In this document: positions 6,884 through 14,248 of the stretch, in pieces
Position numbering within the stretch: the stretch's first letter is position 1
Layout: each line of letters begins with the position of its first letter
NCBI GenBank assembly: GCA_041627475.1
Contig: JBFKQZ010000050.1
Coordinates: 1-15,216, forward strand
DNA from: JBFGFG01 sp041627475
GTDB lineage: Bacteria; Actinomycetota; Nitriliruptoria; Nitriliruptorales; Nitriliruptoraceae
Length of the DNA: 15,216 nucleotides
Direction of reading: 5' to 3'
Position numbers and translations under genes: made by a program
Notes under the pieces: model-generated
Told to the model about the DNA's origin: nothing
Database searches by the model: none
The model's input: the letters and a program-made list of their open reading frames with translations, nothing else

Positions 6884-7849
6884 TCACCCGTCGAGGTCCA
6901 TCACGGCGTCCTGCACGACGCCCTGGCAGACCGTGAGGTTGACCCGGTGCTGGTCGAGGTCAGCGGTGCCACCGAGCTCGACGCCGTCCTCGACGACCAC
7001 CCGCACCGTGCGTCCCTCGCGGTCACCGCGGTCACGTGCTGCGTCCAGCATCAGCCCGAGGTAGCCCGCGGTGACCTCGTCCCGGGCATCGGCGTCGACG
7101 CGTTCGAACTCGTCCACCGGCACGTCCGGGAGCTCCTCGGACGGATCGATCGCGCCGGCCCCGTCGCAGGCGACGGTCGGGGTGGCGCGCACCATGCAGA
7201 TCGTCGACGCGTTCGGGACCTGTTCCTCCCAGGCCGCGACCTGCTCGGGCGTGGCGTCGATGACCACGATCGTCCCCGTGCCGGCCGTCTCGTCACCGCT
7301 CCCGGACAGGACCCGGATCCCCAGGTCGGTCGCGACCTCGAACGCCCTCGCGAACGCGTCGTCGTCGAAGCCGACCGCCCCGGTCGTGACCTCCAGGCCG
7401 TACGACCCGAGCTCGTACTCGGCGGGGTCGAACGCGTCCGGGACGTCGCCGCTGAACGACAGCCGGAACGGCTCGCCGGTCTCCGGCCGGGCGTAGGCAC
7501 CCTCCACGAAGCCGGGCAGCGCACGCGCGTCCTCGAGCAGCACGTCACCGACGACCTGGGCGTACATCGCGTGCACGGCGTCCTCGCGCGTGGCGCCGCC
7601 GGCGACCTGGTCGTCGATGACGAACTGCGCATCGGGGTTGTCGGCGAGTGCCGCCTCCATGTCGGCCAGGGGTGGACGCGCGCCGTCAGCCGCCACCAGC
7701 GTCGTCGTGGTGGCGTCGCCGGGCGATGCGCAGGGCGACAGCACGTCGCCCTCCCCGCCGGCGAGCGGCCCGAGGCCGACGTCGCCGGTGCCGCCGCAGG
7801 CGGTGGCCACCACTGCGACGACGAGGGCGAGCACGGTGATCGGTCGCAC
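6884..7849 (-). CDS. Lipoprotein of unknown function with a possible I78-type inhibitor-like C-terminus
   Basis: A 321-aa exported protein that I do not recognise as a named family. The signal peptide VRPITVLALVVAVVATAC gives a lipobox ATAC with Cys18. The central part (~40-260) is acidic, with no membrane segment, and includes Cys residues that might pair. The last ~55 residues read YLGLMLDAARDRG, then RTVRVVVEDG, then QHRVNLTV and VVQDAVMDLDG. This pattern is reminiscent of the small potato-inhibitor/I78 fold seen in actinobacterial secreted proteins (RxVRxDG...DRxNVxVxxG). The resemblance is by eye only. GTG at 7849 is chosen because AGGA sits six bases upstream; another in-frame GTG at 7855 overlaps that AGGAG. 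The gene is divergent from ligB (97-bp gap) and convergent with the transglycosylase. Confidence 0.75.
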   Translation of the reverse strand: MRPITVLALVVAVVATACGGTGDVGLGPLAGGEGDVLSPCASPGDATTTTLVAADGARPPLADMEAALADNPDAQFVIDDQVAGGATREDAVHAMYAQVVGDVLLEDARALPGFVEGAYARPETGEPFRLSFSGDVPDAFDPAEYELGSYGLEVTTGAVGFDDDAFARAFEVATDLGIRVLSGSGDETAGTGTIVVIDATPEQVAAWEEQVPNASTICMVRATPTVACDGAGAIDPSEELPDVPVDEFERVDADARDEVTAGYLGLMLDAARDRGDREGRTVRVVVEDGVELGGTADLDQHRVNLTVCQGVVQDAVMDLDG

Positions 7850-7946
7850 GGACACTCCTGCACGGTCGGGCACGGACTGGGACGACGGTCGGGTGCCGAC
7901 GGTTCCCTCGTCGGCCAGACTGCCATGCCCCGACCCGAGGGTCACC

Positions 7947-9503
7947 GTGCTGCTCGCCGACATCGTCGCCACGTCGTCCGCCGTGGCCGCCACGCGCTCG
8001 CGCACGGCGAAGACCGAGGCACTCGCGGCAGCGATCGGCGACCTCACCGACGACGAGCTGCCGGCCGGGCTCGCCTTCCTCGCCGGCCACCCCCGCCAGG
8101 ACCGGCTCGGTGCCGGCTGGGCGACCGTGCTCGGCACCGAGGTCGCACCGGCCGACGACGCGACGCTGACGGTCCTCGACGTCGACGCCGCGCTCGAGGA
8201 GATCGCTGCACTCGAGGGAGCGGGTTCACAGGGCGACCGCGAGGCAGCCCTGGCAGCGCTGTTCGGTGCCGCGACCGCCGAGGAGCAGGACTGGCTGCGC
8301 GGGATGCTGCTCCGCGAACTGCGCCAGGGGGCCAGCGACTCGCTGGTCGAGACAGGCGTGGCCGCGGCGACCGGCGTCGGGGTCCGGGCCGTCCAGCGCG
8401 CGACGGCGCTGTGCAGCGACGTCGCGGAGGTCGCCCGCACCGCCCGCCGCGCCGGCGAGGAGGGACTCGCGGCGATCACGCTCACGCCACTGCGGTTCGC
8501 CCAGCCGATGCTCGCGCAGACCGGTGCGGACGTCCGGGAGGTCGTCTCGGAGCTCGGCGCCACCGTCGTCGACACCAAGCTCGACGGGGCCCGCGTCCAG
8601 GTGCACCGGGTCGGCGACGAGGTCCGTGTGTTCACCCGCAACGGCAACGACGTCACCGACCGGCTCGCCGAGGTGGTCGCCGTGGCACTGGCGCTGGACG
8701 CCGACGAGGTGGTGCTCGACGGCGAGGCCATCGCGATCGACGAGGAAGGCCGGCCACGAGGGTTCGGCGACACGATGGGACGCTTCGGTTCGGACGAGGA
8801 CTCCGACGTCCGGGGTCCCGGCGGTGCGGACTGGGAGCTGAGCGTCTTCTTCTTCGACGTGCTGTGGGTCGACGGGGAGCCCCTCGTCGACCAGCCGCGC
8901 GCAGCACGCCTCGACCGGCTGGATGCGCTGGTGCCCGCGGACCACCGTGTCGCGCGGATCACGACCGACGACCCCGAGGCCGCGATCGCGTTCGCCCGCG
9001 ACGTCCTCGACCAGCGCCACGAGGGCGTGATGTGCAAGGACCCGGCCGCCGCATACACGGCGGGCAGTCGCGGGAAGGCCTGGCGCAAGGTCAAGCCCGT
9101 GCACACGCTCGACCTCGTCGTCCTCGCCGTCGAGTGGGGATCCGGCCGACGGCGGGGGTGGCTGTCGAACCTCCACCTCGGTGCCTACGACCCGGACGGC
9201 GACGACTGGGTGATGCTCGGCAAGACGTTCAAGGGGCTCACCGACGAGATGCTCCGGTGGCAGACCGACCGGCTGCTCGAGCTCGAGGAACGACGCACCC
9301 GGAACGTCGTGCACGTCCGACCGGGCCTGGTCGTCGAGGTCGCGCTGGACGGCTTCCTCCCCTCACCGCGCTACCCCGCCGGCATCGCGATGCGCTTCGC
9401 CCGGGTCAAGCACCACCGCCCCGACAAGGACCCGCGCGCAGCCGACACCGTCGCGACGTGTCGGGCGATCTTCGACGGCTCGCTGCGGCCGACGCTGCCG
9501 TGA
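7947..9503 (+). CDS. ligB: ATP-dependent DNA ligase (LigB type)
   Basis: Seals nicks in DNA through an enzyme-AMP intermediate; in actinobacteria it is an accessory to the NAD-dependent replicative ligase. At 518 aa it is close to the length of mycobacterial LigB. The N-terminal DNA-binding domain (1-~185) opens with MLLADIVATSSAVAATRSR, a hallmark start. The nucleotidyltransferase domain carries KLDGAR with catalytic Lys211, FTRNGNDVT (motif Ia), DGEAIAID (III region), FFFDVLWVDG, EGVMCKDP (IV) and AWRKVKP (V). An OB-fold domain with LGKTFKGL and FARVKHHRPDK ends the protein. The GTG start is set by GAGGG five bases upstream and by the family N-terminus; longer in-frame extensions run into the divergent promoter region. 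It stands alone, with no Ku or end-joining partners in view, so a role in general excision repair is more likely than NHEJ. Confidence 0.94.
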   Translation: MLLADIVATSSAVAATRSRTAKTEALAAAIGDLTDDELPAGLAFLAGHPRQDRLGAGWATVLGTEVAPADDATLTVLDVDAALEEIAALEGAGSQGDREAALAALFGAATAEEQDWLRGMLLRELRQGASDSLVETGVAAATGVGVRAVQRATALCSDVAEVARTARRAGEEGLAAITLTPLRFAQPMLAQTGADVREVVSELGATVVDTKLDGARVQVHRVGDEVRVFTRNGNDVTDRLAEVVAVALALDADEVVLDGEAIAIDEEGRPRGFGDTMGRFGSDEDSDVRGPGGADWELSVFFFDVLWVDGEPLVDQPRAARLDRLDALVPADHRVARITTDDPEAAIAFARDVLDQRHEGVMCKDPAAAYTAGSRGKAWRKVKPVHTLDLVVLAVEWGSGRRRGWLSNLHLGAYDPDGDDWVMLGKTFKGLTDEMLRWQTDRLLELEERRTRNVVHVRPGLVVEVALDGFLPSPRYPAGIAMRFARVKHHRPDKDPRAADTVATCRAIFDGSLRPTLP

Positions 9504-9569
9504 GGCCGCAGCCCACGGCACGAGCTCGCCGCCGGGCTCCGGGCAGACCTCGAGACCGGCCGCGGCCCC

Positions 9570-9998
9570 CTACACCTCGCTGACCATGTCACCGTGCCCG
9601 AGCTCGACCAGTGCGCGGCGGATGCGCTCCGCGGCGTCGTCGAGCTCGTCCGGGTCCGGGTCCGCGGCGGCGTTGCGGAAGTCGAAGTCCGCCATGGCCT
9701 CGGTCGGGAAGACGTGCACGTGGACGTGCGGGACCTCGAACCCCGCGATGACCGTGCCGACGCGGGCCGGGGAGAAGGCCCGCTGGACCGCCTGGCCGAC
9801 CGCGCGCACCACCTCGTTGACGTGCGCCCAGGTGCCGGCCGGCAGGTCGATCCAGTGGTCGACCTCCATGACCGGGACGACGAGGACGTGCCCCTTGGTC
9901 AGCGGGTTGATCGACAGGAACGCCACCGCGTCGTCGTCCCGCCAGACGAACCGCCCCGGGAACTCGCGCTCGATGATCTTGGTGAACACGGTCGCCAC
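9570..9998 (-). CDS. HIT-family hydrolase
   Basis: Histidine-triad protein of 142 aa, expected to hydrolyse or transfer nucleotides from AMP-linked substrates (Hint/Fhit type). The fold markers are all present: TVFTKIIERE (3-12), WRDDDAVAFLSINPLTKGHVLVVP (19-42), NEVVRAVGQA, and the triad PHVHVHVFP (90-98). The C-terminal tail is acidic. GTG at 9998 gives the usual N-terminus, with GAGG eight bases upstream. It lies 43 bp behind the exonuclease III gene on the same strand, so the two may be cotranscribed, and it converges on ligB with 66 bp between stop codons. The natural substrate is not predictable. The long reading frame upstream is antisense noise. Confidence 0.93.
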   Translation of the reverse strand: MATVFTKIIEREFPGRFVWRDDDAVAFLSINPLTKGHVLVVPVMEVDHWIDLPAGTWAHVNEVVRAVGQAVQRAFSPARVGTVIAGFEVPHVHVHVFPTEAMADFDFRNAAADPDPDELDDAAERIRRALVELGHGDMVSEV

Positions 9999-10041
9999 GG
10001 CGTCGTCCTCGTTCGCTGCCCAGGGCCCCGACCGTAGACGG

Positions 10042-10833
10042 TCAGTCGCGCAGTCGGACCAGCAGCGGCGCGTGGTCGGACGGCTTGCTGCCCTTGCGGA
10101 ACTCGCGGTCGATCCCGGTCCGCTCCACCCGCACCGAGAGGTCCGAGCTGAGCATCGCGAGGTCGATCCGCATGCCCATGTCCTTGTGGAACGCACCGGC
10201 CCGGTAGTCCCACCACGTGAACCGCTCGGGGCCGCGCTCGACGGCCACGTCCCAAGCGTCGTGCAGGCCGACGGCCTCCAGTGCGGCACGTTCCGGCTCG
10301 CTGACGTGGGTGCCGCCGTGCACGGCCGCCGGGTCCCACACGTCCTCGTCGCGTGGTGCGACGTTCCAGTCCCCGAGGACCGCCAAGGGACCGTCGAGGT
10401 CCTCGACCCGGTCACGGACCGCGGCGAGGAACGCGAGCTTCGCGTCGTACTGCGGGTCGTCGAGCGAGCGCCCGTTCACCACGTACACCGACGCCACACG
10501 GACGACCGGGTGCTCGTGTTGCTCGGCACCCGACAGCGCCACCTCGGCCTCGACCCAGCGCGCCTCGTCCGGCACCGGGGAAGCGGGGAGGGAGCCCGCG
10601 GTCTCCCGCACCTCGTGGTCGTCGCGGACCAGCACCGCAACCCCGTTCCAGCGTCCCTCCGACACGTCGACGGCGACGTAGCCCCGGGCCTGCAGCTCGA
10701 GGTGCGGGAACTGGTCGGCTGCGCTCTTGGTCTCCTGCAGGCAGAGGACGTCGGGACGGTGCTGCTCGAGGAACGCCTCGACGCGCGGCATGCGCTGCTT
10801 GAGCGAGTTCAGGTTCCAGCTGGCGAGCAGCAC
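10042..10833 (-). CDS. xth: Exodeoxyribonuclease III / AP endonuclease
   Basis: Mg-dependent base-excision repair nuclease that cuts at abasic sites and degrades 3' ends. At 263 aa it is close to E. coli Xth (268). The endonuclease/exonuclease/phosphatase fold is complete: ASWNLNSLKQR (Asn7), CLQETK (Glu34, metal ligand), the central Tyr in SVYVVNGR, LGDWNVAPRDEDVWD with the catalytic Asp and Asn, RIDLAM, and the C-terminal KPSDHAPLLV Asp-His pair. Two in-frame GTG codons lie 6 bp apart (10839 and 10833); GGAG five bases before the second decides for 10833. It is divergent from the argE-like gene across only 72 bp, so both promoters must overlap or be very compact. Function is secure. Confidence 0.94.
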   Translation of the reverse strand: MLLASWNLNSLKQRMPRVEAFLEQHRPDVLCLQETKSAADQFPHLELQARGYVAVDVSEGRWNGVAVLVRDDHEVRETAGSLPASPVPDEARWVEAEVALSGAEQHEHPVVRVASVYVVNGRSLDDPQYDAKLAFLAAVRDRVEDLDGPLAVLGDWNVAPRDEDVWDPAAVHGGTHVSEPERAALEAVGLHDAWDVAVERGPERFTWWDYRAGAFHKDMGMRIDLAMLSSDLSVRVERTGIDREFRKGSKPSDHAPLLVRLRD

Positions 10834-10905
10834 GAGCACTCCGGTGGGTCGGACGACGGCGTGGACGTGGCACGCTACGGGCCCTGCCCGTCCGCCGGAG
10901 TCCTG

Positions 10906-12150
10906 ATGTCCGCACCGTCCGACCGCACGCTCGACCTCCTCGAACGCCTCGTGGCGATCGACTCCACGAGCGCGGTGAGCAACCTCCCGGTGCTGGACGT
11001 CTGCGAGGAGGTCCTCGGCGCGGCCGGAGCGGTCACCGAGCGGGTGCCGTCGGCCGACGAGGACGGCAAGGCCGGCCTGCTCGCGCGGCTCGGCCCCGAC
11101 GTCGACGGCGGCGTCGTGCTGTCGGGGCACACCGACTGCGTGCCCGTGACCGGTCAGCCGTGGACCACCGACCCGTTCGCGATGGTCGAGCGCGACGGCG
11201 TGCTCGTCGGACGGGGCACGACCGACATGAAGGGCTTCATCGCGAGCGCCCTGGCGGCCGCACCGTCGTTCGCCGACGCGGCGCTGGCACGCCCGCTGTG
11301 GGTGCTGCTGACCTGGGACGAGGAGACCGGCACCGTCGGGGCCGGTCCGATGACCGCTGCGCTGCTGGAGCGCACCACACCGGCCTGCGCCATCGTCGGG
11401 GAGCCGACCTCGATGCGTCCCGTGGTGGCGCACAAGGGGGTTCGCACGGTCCTGGTCACCGTGCGGGGCCGGGACGGCCACTCGTCGAAGCCAGCGCAGG
11501 GCGCGAACGCCGTGGTGGCGGCCGCGCGGATCGCCGCGCACGTCGACGAGGTCGCAGCGGCCCGTCGCGCCGCCGGCGGTGACCCACTGTTCGACCCGCC
11601 GGAGACGACGTTCAACGTCGCGACGATCAGCGGCGGGCAGGCGATCAACATCATCCCCCGTCGCGCTGAGCTGACCTTCGAGTACCGCCCCGTCCCCGCC
11701 GACGACAGCTGGGACCTGGCGGACGAGGTCGCGGCGTGGGCCGAGCGCGAGGTCCTGCCGGACCTTCGTCGCGTCGACCCCGACTGCGCGATCGAGGTCA
11801 CCCGCAGCACCTACGTCCAGGGGCTCGCGCCGGAGACCGAACCGGCCGGTTCGTACGACGGTGTGGCCGACGCCGACGCGGTACGTGACGGCGGGGGCGC
11901 GGCCGGCCGGGTCACCCATGCCGGTGCGGCGGAGGCGCTCGTGCGCGACCTGCTCGGATTCACGGGCGAGGCCGGCACGGTGCCGTTCGGCACCGACGGT
12001 GGCTGGCACCAGGCCGCCGGGGTCTCGACGGTCGTCTGCGGCCCCGGGGACATCGACCAGGCCCACCAGCCGGACGAGTTCATCGCTCCCGCCCAACTCG
12101 CCGCGTGCGACGGTTTCCTGGCCTCGCTGGCACGCCGCCTGGAGCACTGA
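10906..12150 (+). CDS. argE: M20-family deacetylase, acetylornithine deacetylase-like
   Basis: Zn-dependent amidohydrolase of 414 aa, most like ArgE, which removes the acetyl group from N-acetylornithine in arginine synthesis. Metal and catalytic residues are in order: HTD (His75, catalytic Asp77), GRGTTDMKG (bridging Asp107), DEE (general base Glu139, ligand Glu140), GEPT (Glu166) and AHQPDEF (His387). The lid/dimerisation domain is about 175-300, with the HSS (192-194) typical of the family. ATG at 10906 has GGAG five bases upstream. Residues ~317-338 (Asp/Ala/Gly-rich) look like an insertion before the usual AAEALVRDL helix. No other arginine genes are nearby, so a related substrate (succinyl-diaminopimelate or another N-acyl amino acid) cannot be excluded, though GRGTTDMKG favours ArgE. 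Confidence 0.85.
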   Translation: MSAPSDRTLDLLERLVAIDSTSAVSNLPVLDVCEEVLGAAGAVTERVPSADEDGKAGLLARLGPDVDGGVVLSGHTDCVPVTGQPWTTDPFAMVERDGVLVGRGTTDMKGFIASALAAAPSFADAALARPLWVLLTWDEETGTVGAGPMTAALLERTTPACAIVGEPTSMRPVVAHKGVRTVLVTVRGRDGHSSKPAQGANAVVAAARIAAHVDEVAAARRAAGGDPLFDPPETTFNVATISGGQAINIIPRRAELTFEYRPVPADDSWDLADEVAAWAEREVLPDLRRVDPDCAIEVTRSTYVQGLAPETEPAGSYDGVADADAVRDGGGAAGRVTHAGAAEALVRDLLGFTGEAGTVPFGTDGGWHQAAGVSTVVCGPGDIDQAHQPDEFIAPAQLAACDGFLASLARRLEH

Positions 12151-12177
12151 CCCGAACGGCCCCGCTGCCGGGCTGGC

Positions 12178-12570
12178 TCAGGAGCACGCGGTGGCGGCAG
12201 CATCGCGGGCAGCGGCCAGGACCGGCGCCCAGTCGACGTAGTCGGGGCCGAGCTCCGGTGGCGGCGTGGCACCGAGGGTGACGACGACGAGGGTCGCGCT
12301 GCCCGGCCGTGCTGCGGGGCACGGGGCCGTCTCGATGCGCTCGACCTCGGCGCGCCAGAACGCGTTGAACCGTTCCGCGGTGACCTCGCCGTCCGCGAGT
12401 TCGACGAGCGTGAAGAGCCCGTCCTCCCCCGCACCGTCGTCCGGCGAGGCCGCCGGCACGGGCAGTGCACCCTGCGCGGAGGCCACGACGTCGTCACCGG
12501 GCACGGCGGAAGAGGCCGCGAGCGCCGTGCCGGCAGCGGTCAGCACGCCGATGGCAAGGACGAGCAGCAC
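12178..12570 (-). CDS. Small putative exported protein, function unknown
   Basis: A 130-aa reading frame with a hydrophobic N-terminus (LLVLAIGVLTAAGTALAA) followed by a soluble part with two Cys residues (CP around residue 88 and the penultimate residue). It suggests a secreted or membrane-anchored protein. The GTG at 12570 is the only standard start between the hydrophobic segment and an in-frame stop upstream, yet it has no good ribosome binding site. The in-frame codons just before it encode basic residues (APRSPRHTAA), as a signal peptide needs, so a non-standard start slightly upstream is possible. No family is recognised. Its stop is 27 bp from the convergent argE-like gene. I favour a real gene because of its composition and its fit to the gap, but only moderately. 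Confidence 0.5.
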   Translation of the reverse strand: MLLVLAIGVLTAAGTALAASSAVPGDDVVASAQGALPVPAASPDDGAGEDGLFTLVELADGEVTAERFNAFWRAEVERIETAPCPAARPGSATLVVVTLGATPPPELGPDYVDWAPVLAAARDAAATACS

Positions 12571-12695
12571 CAGCGCAGCCGTGTGGCGCGGGCTCCTCGG
12601 AGCAAGGGTGGCAGCGATGCAACGGACCTGACGTCAGCCCCGCCGCGTTCGGTCGACGACGGTGTGAGCGCAGCATGCCCGAACCACCAGCTCAG

Positions 12696-12732
12696 CCGAA
12701 GGACCTTCGGCGCAGCGTGGTCGGACGACCAC
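12696..12732. repeat. Two adjacent inverted repeats in the noncoding gap 12571-12738
   Basis: The first dyad is CCGAAGG-A-CCTTCGG (12696-12710). The second is GTGGTCG-GA-CGACCAC (12717-12732), 6 bp further on. Both are perfect 7-bp arms with almost no loop, so they suit protein binding as DNA better than RNA hairpins, though shortened-stem hairpins are possible. They lie about 125 bp upstream of the small minus-strand gene and just beyond the 42-bp repeats at the DAHP synthase end. No gene is evident in 12571-12738. Confidence 0.4.
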
Positions 12733-12738
12733 GCGCAG

Positions 12739-12822
12739 GTCGCGACTCGGTCGCGCCCGCGACGTCAGTCGCGGAGCATGGTCGCGACTCGGTCGCGCCC
12801 GCGACGTCAGTCGCGGAGCATG
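12739..12822. repeat. Perfect 42-bp tandem duplication spanning the DAHP synthase stop codon
   Basis: Bases 12739-12780 and 12781-12822 are identical. On the minus strand the unit starts ATG CTC CGC GAC TGA, the last four codons and stop of the DAHP synthase gene, followed by 27 noncoding bases. The second copy therefore repeats a fossil five-codon end inside the 3' untranslated region. Each unit holds two hairpins: CGCGAC/GTCGCG with a 3-nt loop, and CCGCGAC/GTCGCGG with a 4-nt loop (in the gene-proximal copy at 12783-12797 and 12799-12816; 42 bases lower in the other). The stop codon sits in the loop of the second. Confidence 0.9.
12741..12797 (-). terminator. Possible tandem terminator hairpins after DAHP synthase
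   Basis: Downstream of the minus-strand stop at 12807 come three consecutive GC-rich hairpins with stems of 6-7 bp and loops of 3-4 nt (12783-12797, 12757-12774, 12741-12755). There is no T run, so intrinsic termination is uncertain; they may stabilise the mRNA 3' end instead. Confidence 0.35.
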
Positions 12823-14162
12823 TTCGCCATCTCGAAGGCGAGCTCGAGCGACTGCTCGGCGTTCAGGCGCGGGTCGCAGGCGGTCTCGTAGCGCTGCGAC
12901 AGGTCAGCATCGAGGATGTCCCGGGCGCCGCCGACGCACTCGGTGACGTCCTCACCCGTGAGCTCGACGTGGACGCCACCGGGGACCGTGCCCTCCTGGT
13001 GGTGCGCGCCGAAGAAGCCGCGGACCTCGGCCATGACGTCCTCGTAGCGGCGCGTCTTGTAGCCCGACTCGGCGGTGTAGGTGTTGCCGTGGCAGGGGTC
13101 GCAGGACCACACCACCTCGTAGCCCTTGTCGCGCGTGTGCGCGAGCAGCGGCGGCAGCCCGTCGGCGACCTGGTCGGCCCCCATGCGGGCGATGAACGTC
13201 AGCCGGCCGGGCTCGTTGTCGGGGTTCAGCCGCGCGACGAGCGCGTCGACCTCGTCGGTGGTCGCGCTCGGGCCGAGCTTGCACCCGATCGGGTTGCGCA
13301 CCCCGGACAGGAAGTGCACGTGCGCACCGTCCGGGTCGCGGGTCCGCTCGCCGATCCACAGCATGTGCGCCGAGCAGTCGTAGAAGTCGCCGGTCAGTGA
13401 GTCGCGTCGCGTCAGTGCCTGCTCGTAGCCGAGCAGCAGTGCCTCGTGCGAGGTGTAGGCGTCGACCTGGTGGAACGACGTGTCGTCGAGGTCCACACCA
13501 CAGGCGGCGAGGAACCCCAGCGCCCGGTCGATCTCGTCACCGATGGCCTCGTAGCGCTGCCCCTGCGGGGAGTCCTCCACGAACTCCTGGTTCCACTCGT
13601 GCACACGGCGCAGGTCCGCGAAACCACCGCGGGCGAAGGCGCGCAGCAGGTTCAGCGTGGCCGAGGACTGGTGGTACATCCGCACCAGCCGCGACGGGTC
13701 CGGTGTGCGGGCGTCCTCGCTGAACGTCAGCGAGTTGACCGCGTCACCGCGGTAGCTGGGCAGCGTCACGCCCTCGCGGGTCTCGGTGTTCGAGGACCGC
13801 GGCTTGGCGAACTGCCCCGCGATGCGACCGACCTTCACCACCGGCAGCTGCGCGCCGTAGGTCAGCACGACCGCCATCTGCAGCAGCACCTTGAACTTGT
13901 CGCGGATCTGGTCGGCGCTGAAGGCGTCGAACGTCTCGGCGCAGTCCCCGCCCTGCAGCAGGAACGCCTCGCCACGGGCCACGCGGGCCAGCTGCGACTG
14001 GAGGGCCCGCGCCTCGCCGGCGAAGACGAGCGGCGGCTGGGCCTCGATCTCGCGCAGCGCCATCGACAGCGCGTCCGCGTCCGGCCAGTCCGGCTGCTGC
14101 CCGGCGTCGAGCTGCTGCCAGGAGGTCGGCGTCCAGGTGGTCGGGAGGGTGCTGCTGCTCAC
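12807..14162 (-). CDS. aroG: 3-deoxy-7-phosphoheptulonate (DAHP) synthase, class II
   Basis: Condenses phosphoenolpyruvate and erythrose 4-phosphate, the first step of the shikimate/aromatic amino-acid pathway. At 451 aa it matches plant-type class II enzymes such as mycobacterial AroG. Visible signatures are GGDCAETF (Cys74, metal ligand), KVGRIAGQFAKPRS (110-123, substrate binding), GDFYDCSAHMLWIGERTR (258-275), NPIGCKLGP (290-298), FIARMG, SCDPCHGNT (His358 ligand), GVHVELTG (Glu400 ligand) and TACDPRLN (Asp430 ligand). The GTG start at 14162 gives the usual N-terminus, but its ribosome binding site is weak. Allosteric control by aromatic amino acids is known in the family but cannot be read here. 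The gene's last codons lie within a 42-bp tandem repeat. It is preceded on the same strand, 86 bp away, by an unrelated transporter ATPase. Confidence 0.96.
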   Translation of the reverse strand: MSSSTLPTTWTPTSWQQLDAGQQPDWPDADALSMALREIEAQPPLVFAGEARALQSQLARVARGEAFLLQGGDCAETFDAFSADQIRDKFKVLLQMAVVLTYGAQLPVVKVGRIAGQFAKPRSSNTETREGVTLPSYRGDAVNSLTFSEDARTPDPSRLVRMYHQSSATLNLLRAFARGGFADLRRVHEWNQEFVEDSPQGQRYEAIGDEIDRALGFLAACGVDLDDTSFHQVDAYTSHEALLLGYEQALTRRDSLTGDFYDCSAHMLWIGERTRDPDGAHVHFLSGVRNPIGCKLGPSATTDEVDALVARLNPDNEPGRLTFIARMGADQVADGLPPLLAHTRDKGYEVVWSCDPCHGNTYTAESGYKTRRYEDVMAEVRGFFGAHHQEGTVPGGVHVELTGEDVTECVGGARDILDADLSQRYETACDPRLNAEQSLELAFEMANMLRD

Positions 14163-14227
14163 GTTCGAGCCCGCTGTCTGTCGTGGACCACCGAGCGTAC
14201 GCCGTGCGCACGTCGGGCGACCACCGT

Positions 14228-14244
14228 GGCGAGGGTGCCTCGCC
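14228..14244 (-). terminator. Probable terminator hairpin after cbiO
   Basis: GGCGAGG and CCTCGCC form a perfect 7-bp stem around a 3-nt loop (14235-14237), starting 5 bases after the ATPase stop on the minus strand. There is no T tract. The position argues that it ends the transporter transcript before the DAHP synthase gene, whose own promoter would lie between 14163 and 14227. Confidence 0.45.
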
Positions 14245-14248
14245 CTCG

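Noticed and set aside
7850..9106. Long open minus-strand extension upstream of the 6884-7849 lipoprotein
   Set aside because: It is antisense to ligB, is Ser/Ala/Arg-rich, and would bury the lipoprotein signal peptide in the middle of the protein.
9504..9569. Terminator between the convergent ligB and HIT genes
   Set aside because: Only GGCCGC/GCGGCC arms about 50 bases apart pair, with no compact hairpin or T run, so I could not support a call.
9586..10905. Long open frame on the plus strand in front of the ArgE-like gene
   Set aside because: It is antisense to the HIT and exonuclease III genes, which have intact catalytic motifs. The real M20 protein starts at 10906 with a ribosome binding site. 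GC-rich DNA leaves such antisense frames open.
12739..12822. CRISPR-like or satellite array
   Set aside because: There are only two adjacent copies with no spacer, and one copy is part of a coding sequence.
12465..13400. Plus-strand frame with an internal repeated segment (around 12739-12822)
   Set aside because: The apparent protein repeat is only the 42-bp DNA duplication read in another frame, and the rest is antisense to DAHP synthase.
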